This document shows positions 33,761 through 46,038 of a DNA stretch of 64,000 nt, piece by piece (the first letter of the stretch is position 1; each line of letters begins with the position of its first letter). Location of the stretch: contig OX421964.1 in NCBI GenBank assembly GCA_949128115.1, positions 47,222,601-47,286,600 on the forward strand. Direction: 5' to 3'. The stretch is from Anaspis maculata. Taxonomy: Eukaryota > Arthropoda > Insecta > Coleoptera > Scraptiidae. Position numbers and translations under genes: made by a program. The notes under the pieces are model-generated. The model had not been told where the DNA came from, did no database searches, and saw only the letters and a program-made list of their open reading frames with translations.

Positions 33761-34335
33761 TGGCCCAATCGGTCCAAGTACCAAAAACAAACAGAAGCAG
33801 AAAACGACGCAACAGGCTCTCGAAACGTGAATGAGATTCGCGTGTATACACCATCGCCACTTGTGCAGATGTGTCCTACTCGCTTATTGGGATCTTCAGC
33901 TTATTCGAACACCTCGGAGCCGTCTGAATGGAATCTGGATATAGCATTAGTGATGAGTATACCGACACCGCAACTGTGGCCAGACAGTGGTGATATCATG
34001 TGGGCGAAATGTCAAGATCACAAGATCACACAAGATCCCCAGCCCTTTTTGGCCCCCATTTTTTTCTACTGAACGCCGCCATAGAAGTGTTCCACTTCAA
34101 AAAAAGGCCGCTCAAAACATACCCAAAAATGTTTACAAGCCATTTTGTTCTCTTCCGGTAACTACACTTACTAATAAGTCTTCAATATTAACATCAACTG
34201 CCGTACAAGGAAGTCGAAATGTAATCGGTATCGGTTTACGTTCATCAGATCTGAAAATGTTCGTTTCACCTCTGCGAGTGAAATGCAAGCTGGTCATTAA
34301 CCGTGTTAGAAGGACAAAAGGTGTATTATATAATA

Positions 34336-34876
34336 TACAGGGTAATTCAAAAGTGTCGGCTCAAAACAGTAGGTAGGTACACGGTATATGGATTGTATAG
34401 TAGTCAAAAAATTCTTGGACTTCTATTTTTGACGTTATGAAAAATCAAAGAGTGGTGCTTCGAACTTTTTTATTTTCGTTATTTCAACAAATTTTTGTAA
34501 ACTGTTGGTGCAAACATGAATAAAAAATCTGAACTAAGTACTGGGTGTGTGCTAGATTTCATTTACTGTACATAAAGTGCAAAATCCAATTTCTCAAAAA
34601 AAACTCTAAAAAATTCTTGCTACAAAACCGTATGTTCTTCTGAAACAACCGCCAAATGATTCAAAGACATTTGAATCAAAAAATTTGCCACCAACAGTGC
34701 ACAGAATATTTTTAAATGACGAAACTAAAAAGGTTCAAAAGACTACCCTTTGACTTCTCGTAACTTCAAATAATATAAAGGTCAAAGAATTTAAAAAATA
34801 TTTTTTGTGAACTTCATAAAAGATTTCATATACCGCATACATATTATTTTGGTCCGACACTTTTGAACCACCTTTA
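34336..34876. mobile_element. 541-bp TIR element with TACAGGG ends
   Basis: TACAGGGTAATTCAAAAGTG then TCGG at the left pairs with CCGACACTTTTGAACCACCT and TTA at the right, with a few mismatches. TA borders both ends. The TACAGGGTG-type terminus is common among Tc1/mariner-like insect elements. There is no transposase frame inside. Confidence 0.7.
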
Positions 34877-35448
34877 TAGTCAATTTTAAAACAAAACGAT
34901 ATTTCATCGTATCTTCTGAACGCTTATCTTATTGAATTTTTATGTAAGTTTGCACATGGAATGGAGTTTCTATCTTACAAGTTAATTCAAGATCATTTTT
35001 GTTCTATTTCTTTTCTATTCCTCCAGTTTCCATTAGAAATCGTCCCATTCCAAAACCACGACAGCATGCGAGCCTGTGAAATGCCCGGGAGTTTAATCGC
35101 TTTGAATCCAGCCTCATACGGATTTAGTATTTAATACTGTTAGTTTGTTGCAAAGTTAACTAAACTGTGTGTGAGTGATTCGGTAAAACTGTCATGAACT
35201 GTATAAATCTAAACATACGCATTCAATACACCATCCTGTTACGGTGGTAGGGATAAACTTAAACTCCTCGAGCCTTTTCCCGGCCCTGGCATATCCTCAT
35301 CTCTAAAGTTGTGGCTGTAGTATAGAGGCTGAGATAAATCGCTCCGTTGGCTTAGCTTTATCAATAGAACGGGAAAAGAGCTTCCAAATTCCTATAGCTT
35401 ATTCCCACAACATATTTTCATCCACTGGAAGAAATATCAGCAAAGATT

Positions 35449-35571
35449 TTATGCTTGCTTTGATGCATCACCGTATTCTATTAAAGCCAAACTATACAGG
35501 ATGACTGGAACGTTTATTCCAAAGTATACCCCTGTAATATAGAAAATTGAGTTCCATCCGTCGGGTTGCGT
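35449..35571 (-). CDS. Candidate last exon, transporter-like C-terminus (MFS/SLC17-like)
   Basis: On the minus strand a splice acceptor GTTTTACAG is followed by a 40-codon frame ending in TAA. It encodes TQPDGWNSIFYITGVYFGIN, a hydrophobic helix (VPVILYSLALI) and a short polar tail (EYGDASKQA). The arrangement (a Gly-Trp-x-x-Phe-Tyr-Ile lead into a final membrane helix and a short Gly-rich tail) resembles the last transmembrane segment of anion/phosphate co-transporters of the SLC17 type. No upstream exons were matched within the window and no clear poly(A) signal follows. It could be an isolated or decayed exon. Confidence 0.35.
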   Translation of the reverse strand, partial: TQPDGWNSIFYITGVYFGINVPVILYSLALIEYGDASKQA

Positions 35572-35929
35572 CTGTAAAACTTTAGCAGACAGTCCTCGTT
35601 GATGGTGGCGAGTTGCTGGCGGAAAACTTTGGCGACGGAAGAGGACGTGACAAAAATTTATAGAATACAAGGCACAAGTGTATGCTCTCCTTTTGTTCTC
35701 CTCTTGTTTTGTCTATCAATCACATTGCCGTCAGCTCGAGGCGCAGATTATCTTTCTTCTGCCACTGATGCTATCAGACAACACCTTTTCATTTGAAAAC
35801 ATCACGGAATCCAATCATTACGGCTTGAAAATTGATCTGACAGAAAAAAGCGAAGGATCATATTGTATACACCTACATGTCTCATTTTACCCGTGCAGAC
35901 TGTTCCGAAAGGCAAAAGCATAAACATAA

Positions 35930-38400
35930 AATGTTAAAATGTATCACTATAATAAAGCGTAGACACCCTTGAAATATGGTCCCGATGATCTCTATTAGTA
36001 GACCAGTACAATTTTGCATTCATTCAAGCCCAAACCGGAACATAATTTTTTGTACTGAGCGAATTTAAGAATACGTTCAGGGACGTCTTCTCAACTCTCC
36101 AAAAAAGTCCCACTAAATCGTCCCATCTTGGTATTGCCCCTGAAATCCAGAAAAACCTGGAACATTATTGTCCAGCTCTAAAGCACACACTATTCATTAC
36201 TGGGTAAGATGCTGGATCCTGTGAGAAAACCGCCTTCCCTTAAATTAATAATTTAGCTGTAATATCATAATCGATCCTATGTTGTGTTTTAATTTTTTGT
36301 TGCCGTAGATTTGTGATTACCTCTACCTAAGTTAGTTAAATAAATTACACCCACCTCAACTTCCCATCGTGCTAATACCTCAATCATACTATAGTAACCT
36401 CACTTCTTTGAAAGAGGATGAGTTGAATAAATGTTGAAAAATAAACAAAGTCCTCGACAAAGTCATTAAACACCCCACCTAATTTTCACGACGAATTGAT
36501 CAATTGTCGCCAATTTAATTAAGTTTAGCTTAATTATTCATTACATAATTTCCAGGCAGGCTGAAACCAGCTAACGATAGAAATTAGTTAATTCAAGATT
36601 ACATTCGGTTTCTGAAAGAAAAGTACATCCTGATTACGCGTGGAACTCTGCGACTAATAAACGCAACTCTTCCAATTTAGTTCCGTTTCGCATTCTTCCT
36701 AATTTTCAGAACTATTGGTGAACCCGTTTCCTAACGCACTTGAATTTAATTCCCTGTCTAATTAATTTAAGACCTCGTCGATATTTAAATTTCAACCCCT
36801 TCTTCTGTCTAGTCTATCTTCCTTGTACGAATAGAAATCTCGATTCTTTAATTGTACTTAGAGAGAGAGATGGTTGTTTACTGAGTATTGTCTTGGTATT
36901 TCGAAATTATAGCCATTATTTCAATTATCGATCAAATAATTCACATGAAAATTGAGTGTTTACATTCCATAACATTTATATCCGGCTGGTGCTGTAGTTT
37001 TGAACCTGCAGACTTATCCAGCAGCTCTATTTCACGCTGGGTTGGATAACTCAAATCTGCAATCAGGTGTACAATTTATTGCGGTGAGCCTCTAATTAAG
37101 CAGCCTGCAAAAATGATGTTATGTTCCTTTTTGTCTTGAAGCGTTTTCGAAGCGACACTGAATTTTCTTGGCGCAGTTTAGGGGGCTTCTTGGGTTCTCT
37201 TTTTGAAACTCAACCTTAATGCTTATTAACTTCTTGTCGTGCGAAAAGGGTTAAATATTTTATTCTATGGGGGAAGATAACGCGTGATCGAGATTGTCAC
37301 CCAGATTTGATCCAAATATATGTCTAGAGCGCTGGGTTTTCAGCAGAACTGACTTGAGAAAATCAATCTGACGGAGGCTCGATCTCTTTAAAGGGTTGCT
37401 GAAGCTTTCACCATTTTTCTGGTGTCTTGAAGCTGGCTGAAAACAGGTATTTAAAAGCTCACAGCAATTTCAGGGTATTGAATCGGTTTGACGCTTTCTA
37501 TGGCTGTTCGAAATATCAAGAACAAGATCTACTATCATATTAAAAACAAAACAATTTCTTCAAGCGCTTCTTTCGCTGCTGCCGCATCATTTGCACCATA
37601 CTGGCTGAAGAGTCTTTCACGTCAATTCCTAGGATTTCTCATTATTGCACCTGATTAGTTTGTTGTATAGTGCATAATTGAGCTTACTTTGTATTTGCAT
37701 TGTGTTGAGTGCGGGGTGATTCCTCTATGTGTACATGAACATATAACTCGAACATTGCTTTTATGGCTCTTTTCATTATGGAATGGTAATACCCATGTAG
37801 GTACTATTTCGACTCGCCATTGTTCTGGCAATTTTTCGGCCCTGCATTTGCGAAATTAATTCCGGGGAGTGACTTAGAAGGTCATTCCAAGAAAAAAAAG
37901 CTCCAATGAATATGGATCTTTTTGAAGGAGCTATAAGCCTTTTGAATTTGGGGCCCCGAAGATGTTTTTTTTCAATGCCTCTGTTCAAATTCACTCTATT
38001 CACTGACCTTTTCACGGCCAAAAAAATAGAGACCATTTCAAAGTTTTCACTAGGGAATCGAGGGATAGACAAAACTTGGGAAGTGTGGGGTAAAAATGAC
38101 CCCAATTGTTTTGCATTTATTTTTGTCATTATTTGAAATGAAATTTCAGAATTTCTGAGAAAGAATCGTACTTGCTGGTGTTCAATTTTGTTAGGATGCA
38201 TCGCTTTCGCACAAAATCAACTTTTAACATTCCTAAAATGCATTTCCCGAATACATTTTTGAGCTTTATTTTGGCTCAATAATATTATCTTCTAAATATT
38301 GAAAAAGAATTGTTTTTCAATGCCAGGAAACATAGAAATCGGTTATAGAACACTCTGCAATCTGCATAGAACACCTACTTGACAAAAAATGGATACTATT
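35930..38400. other. Unique non-coding region, TAAT-rich around 36480-37110
   Basis: No transposon structure was found. Between 36480 and 37110 homeodomain-type cores (TTAATTA, TAATTAA, CTAATTAATTT) are clustered in otherwise non-repetitive DNA. This is compatible with a regulatory element or simply with AT-richness. Frames at 37776-38201 (minus) show no domain. Confidence 0.3.
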
Positions 38401-38402
38401 GT

Positions 38403-38500
38403 AGAGTGAGCTGTGCGGTCTAGTCGGTACAGCCATTAGCCGTGTTTTCTCATACCAGATTTTCAGGAATCACAGGCGACTTGACGTGACATTCTAATGA
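38403..38500 (+). repeat. SINE-like unit, copy B
   Basis: TGCGGTCTAGTCGGTACAGC..GTGTTTTCTCATACCAG..CAGGAATCACAG..GACTTGACGTGAC matches copy A at 27828-27900. The start resembles a pol III A box. Confidence 0.5.
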
Positions 38501-38823
38501 ACTTTGGTTACTGCAGGCGACACTAGAATATAAATTGAATAGGTATAGAAAAGTGAAAGACCAATTATCTTTAGGATAAAAGCTCCTCAACTCTTGGCTA
38601 CAGCCCAGTACAGCCCTACATCCACTGGCGGCTCCAGCATTTTCGAACAGGGGGTACGGTTTACCGACCAGGCGCCCTTAAGACTCAAGGTGAGGGCTAC
38701 GATCAAAATAAGCCCCATGGCTCTCTCCAGTGGCGTACCCAGATTTATGGACAAATGGGGAGGATCAAGGAGGTTTTGTGTATATTTTAAAGATCGAGTG
38801 TGTACTGGGCTATCGCAGCTACC

Positions 38824-38852
38824 AAAAACTAGCGCCGCAGGCGCTAGTTTTT
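38824..38852. repeat. Perfect 13-bp stem hairpin
   Basis: AAAAACTAGCGCC, loop GCA, GGCGCTAGTTTTT: a 13-bp stem ending in a T run, inside the hAT-type element. Confidence 0.9.
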
Positions 38853-39174
38853 GAGCATAATGATAATAATATTGACAATAATAAGCAGAAAAAAAGAAAG
38901 CCTCTCTATTCATTTTGTTTTCTTCCATTCGAGGTTCAGTCAAAACTCAAAAGTGCAAAACTATTCGAAAAACATGACCCAAATTTTGTCCAGTAGGTAT
39001 CAAGCAATCAATCAAATGAAAATAGAGCCGCCTTGGAGCCCTGGCCAGCTCTTAAAAATTTCGCCAGGGGATAGGTGTGACCGTCAGGGGACACATCATA
39101 CATTTTTTTTGTAATGCGCATGAAGTCTTTGGGGGATACTGTATCTGATTTTTTTTTGTTAGTTAAAGCCTTAT

Positions 39175-39309
39175 GGCTCGATACCAAGTTGGAGCTAAGA
39201 CCGCCGTAAGTGCGGTTACCATAGCAACGGCGGATACCAACCAATCAGACCGCTGTATTTGGCGAGTTACGCCACCCCAAACTTTGCGCCTGCAACTTGG
39301 TATCGAGCC
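39175..39309. mobile_element. 135-bp MITE nested in the hAT-type element
   Basis: GGCTCGATACCAAGTTG and CAACTTGGTATCGAGCC are perfect 17-bp inverted ends. It lies inside the 38623-40878 element, so it inserted after that element or was carried with it. Confidence 0.85.
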
Positions 39310-40189
39310 CTAAGAGGGGAAATTATGCCCTTCATCCCTTTCCCGTGAGTGCGTCCCTGCCTCTCTCTATGACTTCACTGGAACTCCCTATATGTGGTTC
39401 TGTTTCAGGAACAGTTTTCAATGAAAAACGATCATGACAACAGATTGGTTTTGATAGTAATCATTGAACTTTTCTTTCCGTATCTATTCTACAAAACTAA
39501 ACTTCACGATGCAATCTTCAATTTCTATGGATTTGTACCTATATGCCTCTACTGTCATTATCATTACTAACAGGGTATTTAGTCATTCTCCAGTCATAGT
39601 AGACCAACTTTTGGTTCTGTCGGAGCCTGGAGGCTCTAGCCCTCGGCAGTAATGATCTACCTATTCACTGAGTTGGGAGTACATATATACTATTTTACTC
39701 ATAACCATGTACCTACCTAGCTTATAGGATTATGGTGTTCAACAATTGGAATTTGAAAAAAAAAATTGCCATAATTTCCAAATCGGCTAATCAATTTTCC
39801 TGAAATTTGGCTCAGGAATACGGATTCACTTACTAATTGTTTGGTTGGATGCATTATTCTGGAATTTATCTTCTGCAGCTAGCATTTCTCTTTTTCCCGC
39901 TGAGTAGGAGTAGGTAATGAGTTACTTCCCGCCCTCTTACATATTAGTATGTAATGAATCAATTGCCATATTGGTTGTGAGTGATAGTACATTTCAGACC
40001 GAAACGGAAAGAGGTTCATTACAGACAAGAGCCAAGGTAGCTGCACAACGCGCCGCAAGCCGATAGTTCGTAATGGTTTATCTTCCAACTTTTTCAAAAG
40101 CCAGTGATGATCAATTATTATGGTGGTTGTGGGTAATAGTATGTTACATACCGAGGCGGGAAGTGCTTCATTACTGCTGAGAGCAAGAT

Positions 40190-40211
40190 AGCTGCGAGCT
40201 AGCTCGCAGCT
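40190..40211. repeat. Perfect 22-bp palindrome
   Basis: AGCTGCGAGCT followed immediately by AGCTCGCAGCT, with a further GCTCGCAGCT copy directly after. Confidence 0.9.
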
Positions 40212-40878
40212 GCTCGCAGCTATGCTCGAAGCAGGACTGCAGGAATGAAGCAATTACCGCCGAGAGTATGTATACTATTTTATTCACAACCATTTAGAAT
40301 GGTTAGAATGAAGATTCGGAGTCCAAATAGTGAATTAGGCCATTAGAATCATCAATAATTAGATCATAAGCACCATACCATAATAATAACTGGACCCTTA
40401 ACCTCACAAAACTGCGTTTGACTCTTCGATTCGAGCTCCTCCACACCTGTCATCCCATCATCTATCTGTTAATTGTCAATCAGTCAAGGAGGCCATGCAC
40501 TTTCCGCCCTCTAACCGGGGCGGAAAGTGATTTGGGAAGCGCAAAACACAATCATCAACAAAGCGTCTTTTTCCAATTTTTTAAAAGTCTGTAGGTAATG
40601 AGTCTATTACTATAGTGGTTGTGAATAAAAGTTCTTTACACTCCCACAAATGTTATGAGAATAGTTCCAATAAGTGTCTATCGCGCGACGCCCAAAGCGA
40701 ATTTCCATAGGTAACATTATCAATTTCATTGACAATCTTTTATTGTGTTAATTATTTTTTACAAAGAGTAATCCATCGATACAAGTCGTGGATTTTTTTC
40801 CAGAATTGACGTCTGGCGCCCCTGATTTGCGACAGGGGGTACGGCCGTACCGTCGTACCCCCCGTGGAGCCGCCAGTG

Positions 40879-41520
40879 CCTACATCCTACATCATTGATC
40901 TGCGAGAAATGAGAGTGCTTATACAAAAGAAAGCATTTTATATACCATAAAGCCCAATGAAAGTGCAACGACTCTGGGAAAATAGATCTAATATCGTTTA
41001 TTGTCCTCTAATAAGAAAGTGATCGTTTAAGGGTTCAAATACGAGGACTCCGCTGCCTGGGCCTGGGAGGAGTGATTCAGACATGCGATGTTTCATGCCA
41101 CTTGCCTATTGCTGGAAGCACTGGACAAGGGCGCTAAATGCAAAACTTGACTAATTGAGTAATTTACCACAATTTATTTTATAGTAGGTAAGTAGTACCT
41201 ACCTGTACCGAGTTGAGGATTATCATGTCCGAATATCAAACATGCTTTTTCTAATTAGGTGATGAACTAACATAGGTAAGTGCTGGAGGTGCTAACGTCA
41301 AGTGGAAAATAAGGTATAAAAATAGTACCTAATGGTGCAGGTGCCGAACACGTCTTAGAAAGTCAATTCGCTGATGTTGTATACTTAGCTATCCTATCTT
41401 AGTATATCCTCAAATTTAACTTTCTCAAAAATATGAAGTTTGCGATAAGAACAAATTGCAAGAGGTAACCCCTAAGAAAGTTGCGGTCTTTCAAAGTTCA
41501 ATTTCAAATGCTTTTAGCTT
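40879..41520. other. Non-coding stretch, nothing recognised
   Basis: It begins with the right CCTACATC target duplication. No element or gene was found otherwise. Confidence 0.3.
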
Positions 41521-41526
41521 CACTTT

Positions 41527-42400
41527 GTCCGTCCGTCCGTCCGTCCGTATCCGGGATAACTCCTCCAGGAAAAAGAGATATCGATGTGGTGTAAACGCTG
41601 ATCAATAGTGCATATGTCCAGGATGTCAATTTGACTTTTGGTTTCTTATTACTTTGTCGTCATTTTTGATCCGCCATTTTGAATTTCTCTAAAAGTGATT
41701 TGATTGGAAGGAAATTTGCAGGCAGTGCATGTAAACCACATCAAGATAAGTACATCCAGTTTTCGACAATTGCAGCTCTGCCGCCATCTTGTATTCTCCA
41801 TATTGAACATGTTTAAAAGTGGTAGAACTAGGAGAATCATGTCTCAACGACAGAAGATATCGATGTGGTGCAAACGACAATCGAATGCGTACGTGTCCAC
41901 CATATAAAGTTGACCAATGGTTTTTGTCACTTGGCCTCCATCTTTGATCCGCTATTTTGAATTTCTCTTGAAGTGGTCCGATTTGAGTGAAATTTTCAGG
42001 CGATGTGACCTTCATCAAGATACATCCGATTTTAGACAAATGATGCTATGCCGCCATCTTGGCAGTTATAATGAAATCTCTTGGATATAATTGGAACGAT
42101 TTTCATGAAACTTGGAACTTACCCTTGTCTAGGACGGTCATTCTGGTTTCCAAGCCGAATTTTATTATTCTGCTGCCATTTTGGGCGCCATATTGGAATT
42201 TCTCATTAGTGGAACGATTTTCAAGAAACTTGGAAGTTATTCTTGTTTCGTATGATCATTCTTATTTTCTAGCTGAATTTCAACATTCCGCCGCCATCTT
42301 GGCTGCCATATTGAAATCTCTTGTTAGTGGAACAATTTTCATGGAACTTGGAACTTACCCTTGTCTAGTACGATCATTCTGATTTTCAAGCGTTCGTGCA
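41527..42400 (+). repeat. GTCC tract and ~115-120 bp tandem repeats
   Basis: A (GTCC)n tract at about 41527-41548 is followed by diverged and then better conserved tandem units. The best are from about 42040 to 42390, three copies with GCCGCCATCTTGG, CATATTGAAAT, GTGGAACGATTTTCA, AAACTTGGAACTTACCCTTG and GATCATTCT blocks. Earlier, weaker units begin near 41640. A related CCGCCATTTT segment occurs at about 58870-58915. Confidence 0.7.
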
Positions 42401-42845
42401 AAATTTGACTCAACTTTGGAACTAGACAACTTCAAAATGCTACAAGCGATTCAATCAATTTTCAGACCGTTCGGTAGCCTAGCTCTTTAGCTGTTAGTCC
42501 GTGTTTTTCAAAGACATGAAATATTCCACATAATATTTCTACATTGTGTTCACTAGATGGTGCAAAACTGAAAGTTTACCATGCTCCCTCACCAACAAAA
42601 TCACATGTGTTTTTTTGATCAACCTATCAGAACACGTACCGTCAGGAACAAAATACTGCATACATCAGAATTTTTGTCGTTGGAAAAAAAGCGACAAGGT
42701 CAAGCTTCGTTGCAGTTATGGCCTAATAGAATAAAAGGCTTAGTTCCTGACTTCATGGTGAATGTACTACGTAAAAAAATTTTACTGAAGTTTCCCTAAG
42801 TAGGTACGGGGTCAGTTGAGCCAGACGTTTCTAGGGACTTTTATC

Positions 42846-43085
42846 TGGTGACTTTTGGTTGGCAACACTGAATCTAGTGACTTTTTTGACAGGTCGTTAA
42901 GCATTGGATCTGCATTACCGGCATTTGACAGGTGGCGCGGGAAATTTTAAAAGTTTTTAGATCATCTGGTGACTTTTGGTTATTATCACTGAATCTAGTG
43001 ACTTTTTTGACTGATCGTCAAGCATTTATTCTGTATTACCGGCATTTGACATGTGGGAGATTTTAACGTGCGGGAAATTTGAAAA
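42846..43085. repeat. Two ~110-bp direct repeats near the palindrome end
   Basis: TCTGGTGACTTTTGGTTGGC..CTGAATCTAGTGACTTTTTTG..ATTACCGGCATTTGACA occurs at about 42853 and again at about 42964. The mirror copies lie at 53440-53679. Confidence 0.8.
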
Positions 43086-43299
43086 GTACGTGGAATTTGG
43101 ATTTGACAGGTTAGGTCACAGATTGTGTTTGGCAGGAGACATTTGTTAGCTTGAAAGCGCGGGATGTTTGAATTCCCTATACCTACTGAAGCACTCCTCA
43201 TTGTATCTTAACCCTCGCAAACTCTCAAGTGGTTTGGTTTCAATAGTTATTTTTGGTATATAAACGCAAGCAAATAGAACCATTTTATTGACAGACCAA

Positions 43300-44350
43300 T
43301 ATACTGTGCTAGTTACATAGACAATAATTACATACAGTTCAGGGTAAGACCTCAACATCATGATTTATTCGTAGTTTAATTCACATAACTGCTTACATAG
43401 ACAATTATATTAAATTCAAAATAAAGCACAAACAGGTGATCATAAAAAAATTTACAGTATTGATTATACATACAAACATTGATTACTAAAATTACTTGAA
43501 ATCGAAGTACGTTCGATAAAATTTCTTAGTTGCTTACATAGACAATTACGACAAATTGAAATAAGGCACAAACAGGAGGTGATCGTGAACGATTTTTCAT
43601 AGCTGAGTATACAGGCATCAACTACCTATAATCGAGAAACATCTAATACATGTTCTTAGTTGCTTACATAGACAATTACGTGAAACTTAAAATAAGGTAC
43701 AAACAGGTGAGCATGAATGACTTTTCATAGCTAAGTATACAGACATTATTCACTTGAAATCGAAGTACATTTGATACAATTTCCCAGCTGATTACCGCAT
43801 ACCATTACATGAAATTTGAAATAAGGCACAAACAGGTGATAATAAACAAATTTACATAGTTGATTATACATAGAAGATATGCACACGAACATAAAATCGA
43901 AGTACATTTGACTATTTTTTAGTTGATTACATAATATACAATTACATGAAATTCAAAATAGGGCACGAAGAGGTGATCATAAACAAATTTACAGTGTTGA
44001 ATAATACAAACTTGAATTACTCAAAATCGAAGTAGGTACATTCAATACAATTTCTTAGTTACTTACATAGGCAATTACGCGAAATTCAAATGAGGCCAAA
44101 ACAGGTGTTCATGAGCGATTTTTATAGCTGATTACACAAACATTGAATACTTTAAAATAGGAGTAGGTACTTTTAATACAATTTCTTAGTTGATTATACC
44201 ATATAAAATTATTTGAAATTTGAATTAAGGCACAAACAAATTATAATAAACGAATTTATAGGGTTGATCACACAAATATCAATGACCTGAAATCGAGGTA
44301 CATTTTTAATACAATTTCTCAGTACAAACATCATTCACCCAAAGTCGAAG
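43300..44350. repeat. Tandem array of ~140-bp units, left arm
   Basis: About seven units share CTTACATAGACAATTA, AAATAAGGCACAAACAGGTG, GATTATACA and AAATCGAAGTAC-like and TACAATTTCTTAGTTG blocks. Units vary by substitutions and indels, so the array predates the palindrome duplication. Confidence 0.85.
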
Positions 44351-45219
44351 TACACTTAACACGACAACTTGATGGTCGGCAGTTCTGATGTGCCGGACGC
44401 GAGGCAAATTGTTGGAATCATCGTCATCATTATCGGACACAATTAACTCCTTCATGGAGCCAAAATTGAGTAGCTTGAAATTCTTATAGCTCAGTTTTAT
44501 TATTTTCACTTTGCAAACGACATCACTTCTATTCTCGGGTGCTGGGAAGGCGAAGGGCCCACTGTTGGCTCTTAGAGAGAATCGTTGATAGTGTGAATTC
44601 AGTAACTGGATCAGGTTGACAGTATAATTCTAGTTATTGTAGTTGTGATGAGAACATTCCAGGTGAGTACTACAAAAAAAAAATCAAAAATTGTATGTTA
44701 TGTCTAACAGGATATTATAATACAAGTTTCATAAGACATAGTATTGTTGGGGGGTACGGAAAATGAACGAGTGAATATGCCTCCACGACCGTGAGGCTTA
44801 TTGTTTGTAGGTATATGCATTTCAACTACCTGAGAAGTCGCACCCAAAATAACGGCTCTTACCAACAGGTAATTGGTTGAAGGCCTTTTTTCTTATAATT
44901 TATAAGGTTATGACAGTATTACGGGAGCATAATTATTGAAAATAAAACATGCTAATTGTCGCAAGGCCCTTAAGGTCGTGAGTGGCGTGACAATATCCAC
45001 CATGTAAACCGTGGTAATAAGTTTGAATTTGAACAATCTATACTGTTTATCCGCGTAACCAGTCTTTTTTCCATCAACTGTAGTCATTCCACAGAGTTTT
45101 AACAAGAGATTGATTTTTTTTTCAATAAAGTTTGACCATCGAATCTGTGGGTGATTTTTTTTTTTTTGCATAAGCATGAGACATTACATTGAAAAAGATC
45201 GATGGAATTGGCTTAGCTT

Positions 45220-45420
45220 TGCGTGGGGTAGGTATAATATACAGCGAGCCGCGGCTTTGCAGTCGTTTCCAAAAATCCGGAACTATCGACCAGGGGCCTG
45301 TATCGAAATAGAATTTTTTTGTCAAAAGAAAGTTAAATTTTTTTCTAAATATAACCCGTACATATAGTAATGTGTTTCCATAAGAATATGTACTTAAATA
45401 AATGAATTGTCCGCATAAAC
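45220..45420 (+). repeat. Dispersed-family copy in left palindrome arm
   Basis: CGAGCCGCGGCTTTGCAGTC, CTAAATATAACCCGTACATA and AATTGTCCGCAT correspond to the family at 17.1-17.7 and 26.7-27.0 kb. The mirror copy is at 51105-51305. Confidence 0.5.
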
Positions 45421-46038
45421 ATAGTGAAAATTAAACTTACACGAAAAACACAAACACGGCACAGCACCAACCCATGAGGCTGCTAGATAACGAATGCAAA
45501 CGCACCACCACCACCACCTGTCGACTGGGTGGTTGTTCGTAACTTCTTACCTGAAAAGCCCTGAGCTATTTATTTATTTTTTACCTGAAAGATCGTGTCT
45601 GAACAGGAATTTTTAGTATCATATGCACATATCCACGGAGCCACCAGATAATCAATAATTATTATATAAATAGAAACTTTATTTAAAAATTACTTTGTGC
45701 TTATCACATAATGCTCCGACTTGAAAAATATCAGCGCTGAATTTTGTCAGTCCAGTACGGCAATGTGAAAATAAAAAAATATAAAAGATATAAGTATTTA
45801 GGAGCTCAATGTGTTGGAAAGATGTTTTAATAAAAACTATTAACATATGGACAAATTTACATAAAAATACCTAATGTTTTTCAATGCTCAAAGGTATTAG
45901 CCTAAAATGTTAGCGATTATCGATTGCATTGAGTACACCTGCCTACTGAAATTTTTCAAGTACCTGAGGGTCTAATATAAACGACTCTAGCAAGCCAGCA
46001 TTTTATAAGAATTTTCTACTTGACCGACCTTGAATTTT

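Larger units (their letters stand above)
38623..40878. mobile_element. 2.26-kb hAT-type element with exact 8-bp target duplication
   Basis: The left end CACTGGCGGCTCC and the right end GGAGCCGCCAGTG are perfect inverses over 13 bp. They are flanked by the identical 8-bp CCTACATC (38615-38622 and 40879-40886). Subterminal CAGGGGGTACGG occurs near both ends. No transposase frame is present, so it is non-autonomous. It contains a further hAT-like end (CAGTGGCGTACCCAG at about 38733), a hairpin, an embedded 135-bp MITE and an internal imperfect duplication (39960-40050 versus 40100-40200). Confidence 0.85.

Noticed and set aside
33827..34072. 81-codon plus frame (MNEIRVYTPSP...)
   Set aside because: No splice sites, domain or conservation evidence; it ends in a short CAAGATCACA tandem.
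35599..35923. Signal-peptide-like plus frames (LLLFCLSITLPSARG)
   Set aside because: A hydrophobic run alone is not enough; two overlapping frames are equally hydrophobic and neither continues into a domain.
43300..44350. CRISPR array
   Set aside because: Units are ~140 bp, diverged and contiguous with no short conserved repeat plus unique spacers; the genome is eukaryotic.
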